A stretch of 8,755 bases of DNA from Burkholderiales bacterium (GTDB taxonomy: Bacteria > Pseudomonadota > Gammaproteobacteria > Burkholderiales > SG8-39). Below, one piece after another: positions 1 through 7,275 of this stretch (position 1 is its first letter; every line of letters starts with the position of its first letter). The notes below the pieces were generated by a model, which was not told where the DNA came from, did no database searches, and saw only the letters and a program-made list of their open reading frames with translations. The translations under genes were made by a program, and so were the position numbers. The DNA lies in contig JAENXP010000061.1 of assembly GCA_016649475.1 (NCBI GenBank), positions 1-8,755 of the forward strand. The letters are read 5' to 3'.

Positions 1-603
1 CCACTGCTCCATGCCGACCACTTCCAGCTGAACATCGAGCTCGAGCTGCACGCAAAACCAGCGCGCCAGCTCGCCCATGGTCAGCCCGTGGCGCATCGGC
101 AAAGGGCCTGCACCGACGAAGCTCTCCCAGCCCGGACGCAGGCGCAGTCCCTCGACCGGCCGGCCGGCCGGGTTGGGGCGATCGAGTATCCACACCGCTT
201 TGCCGTGCGTTGCGGCCGCCTCCAGCATGTAGCGCAGGGTGGTGATGAAAGTATAGATGCGACAACCGAGATCCTGCAGATCGACCAGCAGCACATCGAA
301 CTGGTCCATCATCGCCGCAGTCGGCCGGCGCTGTTCGCCGTAAAGGCTGAACACCGGAATGCCCAGGCGCGGGTCGACGAAATCGGGCGACGCTATCATA
401 TTGTCCTGCTTGTCCCCGCGCAGTCCGTGCTGCGGCCCGAACGCGGCGGCAAGGCGGATGTCCGGCAGCGCGGCCAGAACGTCCAGGCTATGTGTCAATT
501 CGCGCGTCACCGAGGCCGGATGGGCGAGCAAGGCCACCCGCCTGCCCGCAAGCCGCAGGCGCAGGGCCGGATCTAGCAGCAATCGCTCGATGCCAAACTT
601 CAT
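1..603 (-). CDS. DUF1343 / NamZ-like exo-beta-N-acetylmuramidase family protein, N-terminal part (C-terminus off the left edge)
   Basis: The frame is open from an ATG at 603 to the window edge, giving 201 residues; family members are usually about 400. Seen motifs include FGPQHGLRGDKQDN (residues 55-68), VDLQDLGCRIYTF (107-119), DRPNPAGRPVEG (141-152) and PMRHGLTMGELA (169-180), in the order expected for DUF1343 (PF07075). Characterised members (NamZ/YbbC) release N-acetylmuramic acid from the non-reducing end of peptidoglycan fragments during cell-wall recycling. The start is well supported by AGGAGG at 618-613, 9 nt upstream. It lies 1 bp after the stop of the DOMON-like gene, so the two are probably translationally coupled. 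The N-terminus (MKFGIERLLLDPALRLRL) has no recognisable signal peptide, unlike secreted NamZ proteins, which suggests a cytoplasmic enzyme. Family assignment is firm; the substrate is inferred from the family. Confidence 0.9.
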   Translation of the reverse strand, partial: MKFGIERLLLDPALRLRLAGRRVALLAHPASVTRELTHSLDVLAALPDIRLAAAFGPQHGLRGDKQDNMIASPDFVDPRLGIPVFSLYGEQRRPTAAMMDQFDVLLVDLQDLGCRIYTFITTLRYMLEAAATHGKAVWILDRPNPAGRPVEGLRLRPGWESFVGAGPLPMRHGLTMGELARWFCVQLELDVQLEVVGMEQW

Positions 604-604
604 G

Positions 605-1171
605 CTATCCAGCCTCCTGGGCAATCTCGGACAGGCGCAGCACGAAGGTCTCGCGCCGATGAAAATCCGGCCGCTCGGCCGCGTGCCGCAGCGCCCAATA
701 ACTCAAGCTCCCCTGCTCCGCCTCCAGCACCACCGCGACGCCCAGTTCGATCTGTGCGGCGGCGGCCCGGGGCAGTGCTGCCGCGGCTATGCGCACCTGC
801 AGCGTCCAGCCCCCGGCCTCCGAGGCGAATTCTATACTCGGTGCGGGCACCGTCGGTTGGAACGGGGACGGCTCGCGCTCGCGGTAGGCGGAAAATCCGT
901 ACATGGCCCACTGCCCCGAGGGCGAGCAATTGAATTCCCGGTAGCCGGGATCACCCGCCACCCCGACGAAGAGTTCGCAGCAGGTATGGCGCCAGAGTTC
1001 ATCCGCGGCTTGCGCCGGCCGCGCCTGCGGCAGGCGCAGCGCTCCGGCGCGGCAGCGGCAGTCGAAACGTGCCCTCAGGTCTCCTGCGCCGGTAAGCGAC
1101 AGATCAAGGAGCAGCGCACCGACTCGAGGCAGATTCGTCGCCGGATGCGAAATGAGTTGTATGCCATTCAT
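605..1171 (-). CDS. DOMON-like domain protein of unknown function
   Basis: A 188-residue soluble protein without signal peptide or membrane segment. It resembles the small bacterial 'DOMON-like domain' family (CBM9-like beta-sandwich superfamily). Recognisable features are DELWRHTCCELFVG (residues 57-70, with vicinal Cys64-Cys65), REFNCSPSGQWAMYGFSAYR (78-97), and a C-terminal SYWALRHAAERPDFH (157-171). DOMON and CBM9 folds generally bind sugars or haem, but no ligand is established for this family that I know of. The gene starts 23 bp after hypE. No good Shine-Dalgarno sequence precedes the ATG, so translation may depend on read-through from hypE. It ends 1 bp before the NamZ-like gene, making those two an apparent pair. 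A sugar- or muropeptide-related role is only an inference from that neighbour. Confidence 0.82.
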   Translation of the reverse strand: MNGIQLISHPATNLPRVGALLLDLSLTGAGDLRARFDCRCRAGALRLPQARPAQAADELWRHTCCELFVGVAGDPGYREFNCSPSGQWAMYGFSAYREREPSPFQPTVPAPSIEFASEAGGWTLQVRIAAAALPRAAAAQIELGVAVVLEAEQGSLSYWALRHAAERPDFHRRETFVLRLSEIAQEAG

Positions 1172-1194
1172 CTGGCCGCATCATAGCGTGGAAC

Positions 1195-2271
1195 TCAGCA
1201 AATGCGCGGCAGCTGGTCGCCCGCCAGCCAGTCGACAATGCGCCGGCCGCCGAAGGCAGTGACCAGTTGCACGAAATGATGCTCGTCGGCGATCACCTCG
1301 CCGATCACCGTCGCGTCTTGTCCCAGCGGATGCGCGCGCATCGCCGCCAGCAGTCGCGGGGCATCGGCCGCCGCGCAGATCGCAATCAGCTTGCCTTCGT
1401 TGGCGACGTTGAGCGGATCGAGCCCGAGCAATTCGCAGGCGGCGGCGACCACCGGCTTCAGCGGAATCGCCTGCTCCTGCAGCATCATGCCGACCCCGGA
1501 CTGTCCGGCGATTTCATTCAGGGTCGCCGCCAGCCCCCCGCGCGTGGGATCGCGCAGACAGCGCAGGTCGGTGCGCGTGGCCAGCATGGCTGCGACGAGG
1601 CCGTGCAGCGCGGCAGTGTCGGATTCGATCGGCGCATCGAAAGTGAGATTCTCGCGCTTGCTCATGATCGCCACGCCGTGATCGCCGATCGAGCCGGATA
1701 CCAGCACCGCGTCGCCAGGCCGCGCGCGGCCGCCGCCGAGTTGTACGCCTTCGGGCAACACGCCCACACCCGTAGTGGTGATGAAAACGCCATCGCCCTT
1801 GCCGCGCTCGACCACTTTGGTATCGCCCGCGACCACCGGCACGCCCGCTTCGCGCGCCGCGTTCGCCATGGATTCGACGATGCGCGCCAGATCGGCGAGC
1901 GCAAACCCCTCCTCCAGGGTGAACGCCGCTGCCAGGTATAGCGGTGTCGCGCCCATCATCGCCACGTCGTTCACCGTCCCATGCACCGACAGGCAGCCGA
2001 TGTCGCCGCCGGGAAAGAACAGCGGCGATACCACGTGGCAATCGGTGGACAGCACCAGCCGGCCGGGCCTGCCCTCGAGTACCGGCGCCGGCAGAACCGC
2101 GCCGTCGTTGCCCTGGCCGAGATACTCGTTACCCAAGTGGCGCACAAACAGTTCCTCGACCAGTTGCACCATCGCGCGCCCGCCGGAACCGTGGGTCAGA
2201 TCCACCCGGCCGTGCTTCAAATCGAGCGGCCGTGCGTAGCCTCTGCGAGTTTTCCCCTGCGCCCCGCGCAT
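1195..2271 (-). CDS. hypE: Hydrogenase maturation protein HypE (thiocarboxamide dehydratase)
   Basis: HypE (358 residues) takes the carbamoyl group from HypF on its C-terminal cysteine and dehydrates it with ATP to a thiocyanate, the source of the CN ligands of [NiFe]-hydrogenase. Seen: VDLTHGSGG (23-31), the PurM-like ATP-binding region with TDCHVVSPLFFPGGDIG (76-92), HGTVNDVAMMGATPL (97-111), VVAGDTKVVERG (146-157), RDPTRGGLAATLNEIA (240-255), and the essential tail PRIC ending in Cys358, the acceptor residue. The reading frame is open upstream to 2550, but that part lies over the hypD 3' end. I chose the ATG at 2271 because it overlaps the hypD stop (TGATG) and has AAGGA at 2285-2281, 9 nt upstream. 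The ~20-residue leader before VDLTHGSGG is somewhat longer than in short HypE proteins. All hallmark residues are present. Confidence 0.97.
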   Translation of the reverse strand: MRGAQGKTRRGYARPLDLKHGRVDLTHGSGGRAMVQLVEELFVRHLGNEYLGQGNDGAVLPAPVLEGRPGRLVLSTDCHVVSPLFFPGGDIGCLSVHGTVNDVAMMGATPLYLAAAFTLEEGFALADLARIVESMANAAREAGVPVVAGDTKVVERGKGDGVFITTTGVGVLPEGVQLGGGRARPGDAVLVSGSIGDHGVAIMSKRENLTFDAPIESDTAALHGLVAAMLATRTDLRCLRDPTRGGLAATLNEIAGQSGVGMMLQEQAIPLKPVVAAACELLGLDPLNVANEGKLIAICAAADAPRLLAAMRAHPLGQDATVIGEVIADEHHFVQLVTAFGGRRIVDWLAGDQLPRIC

Positions 2272-3410
2272 CAGTGCATGTCCTTGTAGCGGCCGTAGCT
2301 GTAGTGCGCCGCACAGGCGCCTTCGCTGCTGACCATGCAGGAACCGACCGGGTTTTCGGGGCTGCATGCGCTGCCGAAGATCCTGCACTCCTGCGGCCGC
2401 TTGACCCCGCGCAGGATGGCGCTGCATTCGCACGCTTTGTTGTCCGGCACGAAGCGGTATTCGAGTTCGAAACGCCGCTCGGCGTCGAACGCCGCATACT
2501 GCCCGCGGATCTGCAGCGCCGAATAGGGCACTACCGCGAGCCCGCGCCACTCGAATTCGCGGCGCAGTTCGAACACCTCGGCCACGCGCGCCTGCGCCTT
2601 CAGATTGCCCTCGCGGCTCACCGCCCGCGAAAATTCGTTTTCCACCTCGGCGCGCCCCTCGTTCACCTGCCGCACCAGCATCAAAATCGCCTGCATCAGG
2701 TCCAGCGGCTCGAAACCGGCAATCACCACGGGCTTGCGAAATTCCTCGGCGACGAACTCATAGGGCCGGCTGCCGATCACGGTCGACACATGCGCGGGGC
2801 CGATCAAGCCGTCGATCGCCGCCGCGCGTCCATGCTCTGCTTCCGGCATTTCCAGAATGGTCCTGATCGCCGCCGGCGTCAGCACATGGCAGCACAGCAC
2901 GCTGAAGTTGGACAGTCCTTCGCTGTGCGCCTGCTGGATCGCCAGCGCGGTCGGCGGCGTGGTGGTTTCGAAGCCGATGGCAAAAAAGACCACCTCGCGC
3001 CGGGGATGGTCGCGCGCCACCTGCAGCGCGTCCCGCGTCGAATACACCATGCGAATATCCGCACACCTGTCGCCGACACCGGCTTTCGCCTTCATCAGCG
3101 ACATGCCGCCGGAGGCCGGCACGCGCAGGGTGTCGGCGTAGGTGCACAGGATGGCGCCGCGCGTGAGCGCCAGGTCGATCGCCATGTCGATGCGCCCGAT
3201 CGGCAGCACGCAGACCGGACAACCGGGCCCATGGACCATGCGCAGATTCTGCGGCAGCAGGTCGCCGAGTCCGTAGCGCGAGATCGCATGGGTATGGCCA
3301 CCGCAGAATTCCATGAAGCTGTAAGTCCGGCCGGGTTCGGCTGCCGAGGCGATTTTCCCCGCCAGATTCCTGGCGACTTCGCCGTCGCGGAATTCGTCTA
3401 TGTACTTCAC
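2271..3410 (-). CDS. hypD: Hydrogenase maturation protein HypD (Fe-S scaffold for the Fe(CN)2CO unit)
   Basis: HypD (379 residues) forms the core of the HypC-HypD complex on which the iron with its CN and CO ligands is assembled before transfer to the large subunit. Seen: FMEFCGGHTHAI (32-43, Cys36), HGPGCPVCVLP (60-70, redox-type Cys64 and Cys67), FAIGFETTTPP (143-153), and the C-terminal [4Fe-4S] region with Cys327, Cys329, Cys342, Cys349, Cys358 and Cys366 spread over 327-366. The length is normal. The start is GTG at 3410, sharing a GTGA overlap with the hypC stop. No strong Shine-Dalgarno sequence is visible in front, so translation is probably coupled to hypC. Its stop overlaps the hypE ATG. 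Confidence 0.97.
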   Translation of the reverse strand: MKYIDEFRDGEVARNLAGKIASAAEPGRTYSFMEFCGGHTHAISRYGLGDLLPQNLRMVHGPGCPVCVLPIGRIDMAIDLALTRGAILCTYADTLRVPASGGMSLMKAKAGVGDRCADIRMVYSTRDALQVARDHPRREVVFFAIGFETTTPPTALAIQQAHSEGLSNFSVLCCHVLTPAAIRTILEMPEAEHGRAAAIDGLIGPAHVSTVIGSRPYEFVAEEFRKPVVIAGFEPLDLMQAILMLVRQVNEGRAEVENEFSRAVSREGNLKAQARVAEVFELRREFEWRGLAVVPYSALQIRGQYAAFDAERRFELEYRFVPDNKACECSAILRGVKRPQECRIFGSACSPENPVGSCMVSSEGACAAHYSYGRYKDMH

Positions 3411-3640
3411 GGCGCTGCGGGCCCGGCCTGTTGCATCTGCGCAAACAGCGCCAGAGTCTTTTCCGCCTCCTCCTGATCGAGTGCCGACAAGGCAAAACCT
3501 GCATGCAGGATCACGTAGTCGCCGACGCTCACGTCATCGAGCAGGGCCAGCGATATTTCCTTTCTGACGCCGCCAAGATCGACAATCGCCGTGTCCCCGG
3601 CGCCGAGTTCCATCACTTTGACCGGAAGTGCAAGGCACAT
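3407..3640 (-). CDS. hypC: Hydrogenase maturation chaperone HypC/HybG family
   Basis: A 77-residue protein starting MCLALPVKVMEL, the HypC/HupF signature. Cys2 becomes the N-terminal iron-binding residue after Met removal, and His46 (in VILHAGFAL, 43-51) is the second conserved residue. HypC shuttles the iron unit between HypD and the hydrogenase large-subunit precursor. The VDLGGVRKEISLALL stretch (20-34) and VGDYVILHAGFAL (39-51) are typical of the OB-fold core. The frame is open further upstream to 3877, but that part is antiparallel-free overlap with the hypF 3' end. The ATG at 3640 is fixed by the Cys2 rule, lies 1 bp after the hypF stop, and has GGAG at 3651-3648, 7 nt upstream. The gene overlaps the hypD GTG start by 4 nt. 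Confidence 0.96.
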   Translation of the reverse strand: MCLALPVKVMELGAGDTAIVDLGGVRKEISLALLDDVSVGDYVILHAGFALSALDQEEAEKTLALFAQMQQAGPAAP

Positions 3641-3641
3641 A

Positions 3642-5969
3642 TCAGCGCTCCAGGGTATCCAACGCCACCTGCGCCTGCCCGAGCGCGATGGCGGCATCGC
3701 CCGGGGACAGGCGTATAGGCGCAAGCACATCGATGCCGCGTTGTTCCAGATCCTGCCGCAGGCCGACGCACAGCAGGGAATTGAGAAAACAGCCGCCGCC
3801 CCATGCCAGCGTCGCGAGGCCGCTGGACTCCGCCGCTTGCGCGACCCACTCGCCCAATGCGGCCGCCAGCGTGGCATGGAAGCGGGCAGCCGCCTGGTCT
3901 GCGTCCGCCGTGCCCTCCAGCGATGCCAGCAGGGCCAGCAGATCCAGCTGCCCCTGCTGCCCTTGCGCGCCGATGCTCCAGCCGCGCTCGATCGCTCGCG
4001 GCCAGCCGTGGCGCTCGATGTGTCGCGTTGCCGCCTGCTCCAGCAGGATCGCGGCCTGGGCTTCGTAGTTCATGTGCGCGCACAAGCCGAGCAGGCCAGC
4101 GGCGGCATCGAACACCCGGCCCATGCTGGAAGTCCGTGGACAATTGATGTCGCGCGCCAGCATGGTCGCGACCATGCCGGCACCCGGCTGCGGCAAGCGT
4201 GTACCGATCTCGGCATTTCGGCCCAGCTCGTGCAGGACCGCAGCGGCCATGCGCCAGGGCTCGCGCGCGGCGCGGTCGCCGCCGGGCAGGGGCAGAGGAC
4301 GCAGATGCCCCAGCCGCTCGCACTGGGCGCCGTCGACCCGCAGCAACTCTCCGCCCCACGCCTGCCCGTCCGCTCCGTAGCCTACGCCATCCAAAGCCAG
4401 GCCGAGCACCGGGCCGCGCCGCCCGTGCTCGGCGCAGACGGCGGCGACATGCGCGTGGTGGTGTGCCACGGCCACGGCCGGCAGCCCGTGGCCGGCGGCA
4501 AACCCGACGGCGGCGCGTGTGCTGAAGTAGTCCGGATGCAAATCGTGCGCGACGATCTGCGGTCTTGCTTCGAGCAAATCCAGCATGCGCGCGACCGTCT
4601 CCTCATGGAATGCGCAGGTCGCGGCATTGTCGAGGTCACCGATGTGCGGCGACATGAAAGCCTCGTCGCCGCGGGTGACGCAAACACTGCTCTTGAGATG
4701 TGCGCCGAAAGCCAGCACCGAAGGTCTGCCTCGCGGCAGGCGGATGCTTTCGGACGCGTAGCCCCGGCTGCGCCGGATGAATTGCACACTGCGTCCCAGC
4801 GGGCGAATGACGCTGTCGTCGCAGCGCGAAACGATGTCGCGGTCGTGATCCAGAATCGCGTCGGCGATGCCGGCAAGCCGCTGGCGCGCTTCGGCGTTGT
4901 CGCGGACGATAGGCTCGCCGCCCGGGTTGGCGCTGGTCATGACCAGGACCAGATCCTGCGGCGCGGCCAGCCAGTCACTGCCGGCCGGGCGGCCGGCGGC
5001 TTCATGGAACAGCAGAAAATGGATCGGGGTGGTCGGCAGCATGGCCCCCAGCCAGAGCAGGCCGGGCGCCACCCCGGGCAGGGCGGCGGCGCTGCCGGAC
5101 TGCGCGCGCAACAGAACGACCGGGCGTTCGCGGCACTCCAGCAGCGACTGCTCCTGACTTGAAATTTTCGCGTAGGCGACCAGGCTCGCCGCGTTGGCCG
5201 CCATCACGGCAAAGGGTTTCTCCTCCCGGTTCTTGCGCCGGCGCAGGCGCGCCACCGCTTCAGCATTGCGCGCATCGCAGGCGAGATGGAAACCGCCGAG
5301 GCCTTTGACGGCGACTATGGCCCCCGACCGCATAAGATTCAGGCTCGCTGCAATCGGGTCGCCTCCGATTGCGTTTCCGTCCCCGTCGGCCAGCGCCAGA
5401 CGGGGACCGCAGACCGCGCAGCAGGTGGTTTCGGCATGAAAGCGGCGGTTGGCGGGCGAGCCGTATTCGCCGGCGCAGTCCGGGCACAAGGGAAACGGAT
5501 CCAGGCTGGTCTGCGGCCGGTCGTAGGGCAGCGCGCGCGTCACCGTATAACGGGGGCCGCAGTGCGTGCAGGTGATAAAGGCGTGGCGCCAGCGGCGGCC
5601 GGCGGGATCGAACAGCTCGGCCAGGCAGTCTGCGCAAACAGCGACGTCGGCGCCGATATAGGTGGCGGATTGCCCGCCAGCGCTCGCGGCGATGTTGAAT
5701 CCCGCCAGGCCTTCGGGCGCGGCCTCCTCTGCATTGACCGAATCGATGCGCGCCAGCGGCGGCGCATCGTCGCGCAGGCGCTGCAGAAACCTGGCAATTC
5801 CCGCCGAGGCGCCTTCGACGGCGATATCGACGCCCAGGGCATCGTTGCGCACCCAGCCGGCGAGATCGAGCTCCTGCGCCAGGCGCCAGACCAGGGGCCG
5901 GAAGCCAACGCCCTGCACTATCCCGCTGACGCGGATGCGGCGGGCGACGACGGGCAAGGCAGCGTTCAA
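3642..5969 (-). CDS. hypF: Carbamoyltransferase HypF
   Basis: HypF (775 residues with the start chosen) converts carbamoyl phosphate and ATP, via carbamoyl-adenylate, into the carbamoyl group placed on the HypE C-terminal Cys. Domains in order: acylphosphatase (about 10-95; VQGVGFRP at 18-25 with Arg24, and Asn42); two zinc fingers with exact CX2C-X18-CX2C spacing (Cys112/115/134/137 and Cys162/165/184/187); a YrdC-like domain (about 200-395; [35 protein letters not shown]); and a Kae1-like domain (about 415-770; HDLHPDY, HHHAH at 503-507, [37 protein letters not shown], and [11 protein letters not shown] with Asp758). No ATG fits the N-terminus. I placed the start at TTG 5969, which forms a TTGA overlap with the hypB stop and has AAGGG 8 nt upstream. 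The longer open frame to 6557 is a shadow of hypB. All domains are intact. Confidence 0.96.
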   Translation of the reverse strand: MNAALPVVARRIRVSGIVQGVGFRPLVWRLAQELDLAGWVRNDALGVDIAVEGASAGIARFLQRLRDDAPPLARIDSVNAEEAAPEGLAGFNIAASAGGQSATYIGADVAVCADCLAELFDPAGRRWRHAFITCTHCGPRYTVTRALPYDRPQTSLDPFPLCPDCAGEYGSPANRRFHAETTCCAVCGPRLALADGDGNAIGGDPIAASLNLMRSGAIVAVKGLGGFHLACDARNAEAVARLRRRKNREEKPFAVMAANAASLVAYAKISSQEQSLLECRERPVVLLRAQSGSAAALPGVAPGLLWLGAMLPTTPIHFLLFHEAAGRPAGSDWLAAPQDLVLVMTSANPGGEPIVRDNAEARQRLAGIADAILDHDRDIVSRCDDSVIRPLGRSVQFIRRSRGYASESIRLPRGRPSVLAFGAHLKSSVCVTRGDEAFMSPHIGDLDNAATCAFHEETVARMLDLLEARPQIVAHDLHPDYFSTRAAVGFAAGHGLPAVAVAHHHAHVAAVCAEHGRRGPVLGLALDGVGYGADGQAWGGELLRVDGAQCERLGHLRPLPLPGGDRAAREPWRMAAAVLHELGRNAEIGTRLPQPGAGMVATMLARDINCPRTSSMGRVFDAAAGLLGLCAHMNYEAQAAILLEQAATRHIERHGWPRAIERGWSIGAQGQQGQLDLLALLASLEGTADADQAAARFHATLAAALGEWVAQAAESSGLATLAWGGGCFLNSLLCVGLRQDLEQRGIDVLAPIRLSPGDAAIALGQAQVALDTLER

Positions 5970-6862
5970 GGCGGCTGCCCTTGTAACTGCGCCTCCAACC
6001 GGGCGATCCGCCGCTTGAGTCCGTCCACGGTTTGCTGTTTCGCGGCCTGCGCTGCGGCCATGCCGGCATGCAGAAAATCCAGCCATTCGTCCATGCCCTC
6101 CCCGCTGGTGGCGGAAACGCGGATGACGCGTATGTCCGGATTGACGCGGCGCGCGTAGGCTACGGCGGCGTCCACATCGAAAGCCAGATGCGGCAGCAGG
6201 TCGACCTTGTTCAGCAGCATGAGGCTGGCAACACGAAACATGTCCGGGTATTTGAGCGGCTTGTCCTCGCCCTCGGTCACCGACAGGATCACCACCTTGT
6301 GCGCCTCCCCCAGATCGAAGGCTGCCGGGCAGATCAGATTGCCGACGTTTTCGATCAGCAGCAGCGAGTTTTCTTGCAGCGCCAGCTTTTCCATCGCATG
6401 CCCGACCATGTGGGCATCCAGATGACAGCCCTTGCCGGTATTGATCTGGATCGCCGGTGCGCCTGAGGCGCGTATGCGTTCGGCGTCCTGGCTGGTTTGC
6501 TGATCGCCTTCGATGACTGCGACTGCCCGGTTTTCGAGCATGGCGATGGTGCGGCACAGCAGCGTCGTTTTGCCCGAACCGGGACTGGAAACCAGATTCA
6601 AGGCAAAGATGCCGTGCTCGGCCAGGCGCAGCCGGTTGTCGCCGGCATGGGCATTGTTCCTGGCCAGGATGTCCTGCTCGATCTGCACCCTGCGCGTCGC
6701 GCCGAGGCCGGGTGCGTGCGCAGGGACTGCAGCATGGCCGCGATCGTGCCCCTCTTCGTGATCGTGCCCGCCGGCGTCGGCATGTGCATGCGTGTGCCCC
6801 TGATGCGCGGCGGCGCCGCCGATCGTCACTTCATGCTCACCGCAGCCGCAGGTCGTGCACAT
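5966..6862 (-). CDS. hypB: Hydrogenase nickel incorporation GTPase HypB
   Basis: HypB (298 residues) is a SIMIBI GTPase that, with HypA, loads nickel into the hydrogenase large subunit. It carries both known nickel sites. The high-affinity N-terminal motif CTTCGCG spans residues 2-8. The GTPase-domain metal site is Cys146, His147 ([11 protein letters not shown]) and Cys178 (ENVGNLICP). Between the N-terminal motif and the G domain is a His-rich stretch with ten His at residues 10-49, of the sort linked to nickel storage. GTPase motifs: SSPGSGKTT (92-100), [14 protein letters not shown] (117-130) and NKVD (218-221). A short C-terminal heptad pattern (Val279, Leu282, Ile286, Leu289, Leu293) may form a coiled coil. 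The ATG at 6862 has GGAGG at 6872-6868, 5 nt upstream, and lies 12 bp after hypA. Confidence 0.97.
   Translation of the reverse strand: MCTTCGCGEHEVTIGGAAAHQGHTHAHADAGGHDHEEGHDRGHAAVPAHAPGLGATRRVQIEQDILARNNAHAGDNRLRLAEHGIFALNLVSSPGSGKTTLLCRTIAMLENRAVAVIEGDQQTSQDAERIRASGAPAIQINTGKGCHLDAHMVGHAMEKLALQENSLLLIENVGNLICPAAFDLGEAHKVVILSVTEGEDKPLKYPDMFRVASLMLLNKVDLLPHLAFDVDAAVAYARRVNPDIRVIRVSATSGEGMDEWLDFLHAGMAAAQAAKQQTVDGLKRRIARLEAQLQGQPP
5978..5982 (-). promoter_or_regulatory. Shine-Dalgarno-like AAGGG deciding the TTG start of hypF
   Basis: AAGGG lies inside the hypB 3' end, 8 nt before the TTG at 5969-5967. The TTG overlaps the hypB stop as TTGA. No ATG or GTG exists in the hypF frame between the last upstream shadow codons and the conserved acylphosphatase strand [15 protein letters not shown], so this TTG is the most upstream start that fits. 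A second in-frame TTG four codons later (at Leu5) is the alternative. Confidence 0.6.
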
Positions 6863-6874
6863 GCTTCCCTCCCA

Positions 6875-7216
6875 TTAGCCGACTTCGAGTTCCTTCACGC
6901 GCATTTCTGTTCCGCCCGTCACCCGCAGCTGATACGTACCGCATAGCGGACAGGCACCCGGCATTTCGCTCATGGCCACGGTAGCCGAACATTGCGCGCA
7001 CCAACCCGACCCCGGTAGCGCCAGAATTTCCAATGTTGCGCCTTCGGCCACGCTGCCGCGCGTTGCCGCGTCGAAGCAGAAGCGCATCGCCTCGGGCTCG
7101 ACCCCGGCAAGCTGGCCGATTTCCAGCCAGACCGTGGTGACCCTGGAGAATTTCTGTAGTCGCGCCGCGTCTTCTATCAACTGCAGCACGCCTTCCATCA
7201 GCGACATTTCATGCAC
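6875..7216 (-). CDS. hypA: Hydrogenase nickel incorporation protein HypA
   Basis: HypA (113 residues) is a nickel metallochaperone that works with HypB. The N-terminal nickel site MHEMSL is present, with His2 and Glu3 (Met1, His2 and backbone bind Ni). The structural zinc site is Cys73 and Cys76 (WCAQC) plus Cys89 and Cys92 (CPLC), matching family spacing. The length is normal. The start is GTG at 7216: only this codon puts His at position 2, whereas the ATG at 7207 would remove the nickel-binding His. AGGAGG at 7232-7227, 10 nt upstream, supports it. It is the first gene of the hyp cluster, with a 172-bp upstream gap carrying an FNR-type palindrome. Confidence 0.96.
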   Translation of the reverse strand: MHEMSLMEGVLQLIEDAARLQKFSRVTTVWLEIGQLAGVEPEAMRFCFDAATRGSVAEGATLEILALPGSGWCAQCSATVAMSEMPGACPLCGTYQLRVTGGTEMRVKELEVG

Positions 7217-7226
7217 GGCGCGGGGC

Positions 7227-7232
7227 CCTCCT
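7227..7232 (-). promoter_or_regulatory. Strong Shine-Dalgarno AGGAGG for the GTG start of hypA
   Basis: A perfect AGGAGG (continuing as GGG) 10 nt before the GTG at 7216. It supports GTG rather than the internal ATG at 7207 as the true hypA start, in agreement with the need for His at position 2. Confidence 0.8.
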
Positions 7233-7248
7233 AGCCGCCCCAGTGCAC

Positions 7249-7254
7249 ATCATC
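7249..7254 (-). promoter_or_regulatory. Possible -10 element of the hyp promoter
   Basis: Reading the minus strand, GATGAT matches four of six bases of TATAAT. A start about 7 nt downstream (near 7242) would put the FNR-type palindrome centre about 40.5 nt upstream, which is the class II activator position, and leave a leader of roughly 25 nt that contains the Shine-Dalgarno sequence. This is inferred from spacing and a weak match only. Confidence 0.35.
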
Positions 7255-7275
7255 AGCCAATTTTTTGACCGCGGG

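Noticed and set aside
81..296. Minus-strand 71-codon frame and the overlapping plus-strand frames (88-576, 359-1186)
   Set aside because: They overlap the NamZ-like and DOMON-like genes, whose frames show clear conserved motifs. These alternatives have none.
2272..2550. Upstream extension of the hypE frame
   Set aside because: It overlaps the conserved C-terminal Fe-S region of HypD, and its translation looks like a shadow. The ATG at 2271 has a ribosome site and the usual stop-start overlap.
1944..3476. Plus-strand open frame of 510 codons opposite hypE and hypD
   Set aside because: It lies antisense to two clearly conserved genes, is rich in Arg/His/Ala/Pro as expected for a GC-rich shadow frame, and shows no recognisable domain.
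3591..5162. Plus-strand open frame of 523 codons opposite hypF
   Set aside because: Long frames opposite coding strands are expected at this GC content. The product has low-complexity Arg/Gln/Ala composition and no motif.
5970..6557. Upstream extension of the hypF frame, about 196 codons
   Set aside because: It lies over the conserved HypB GTPase domain and gives an Arg/Gly-rich translation unrelated to HypF. The acylphosphatase domain begins right after the TTG at 5969.
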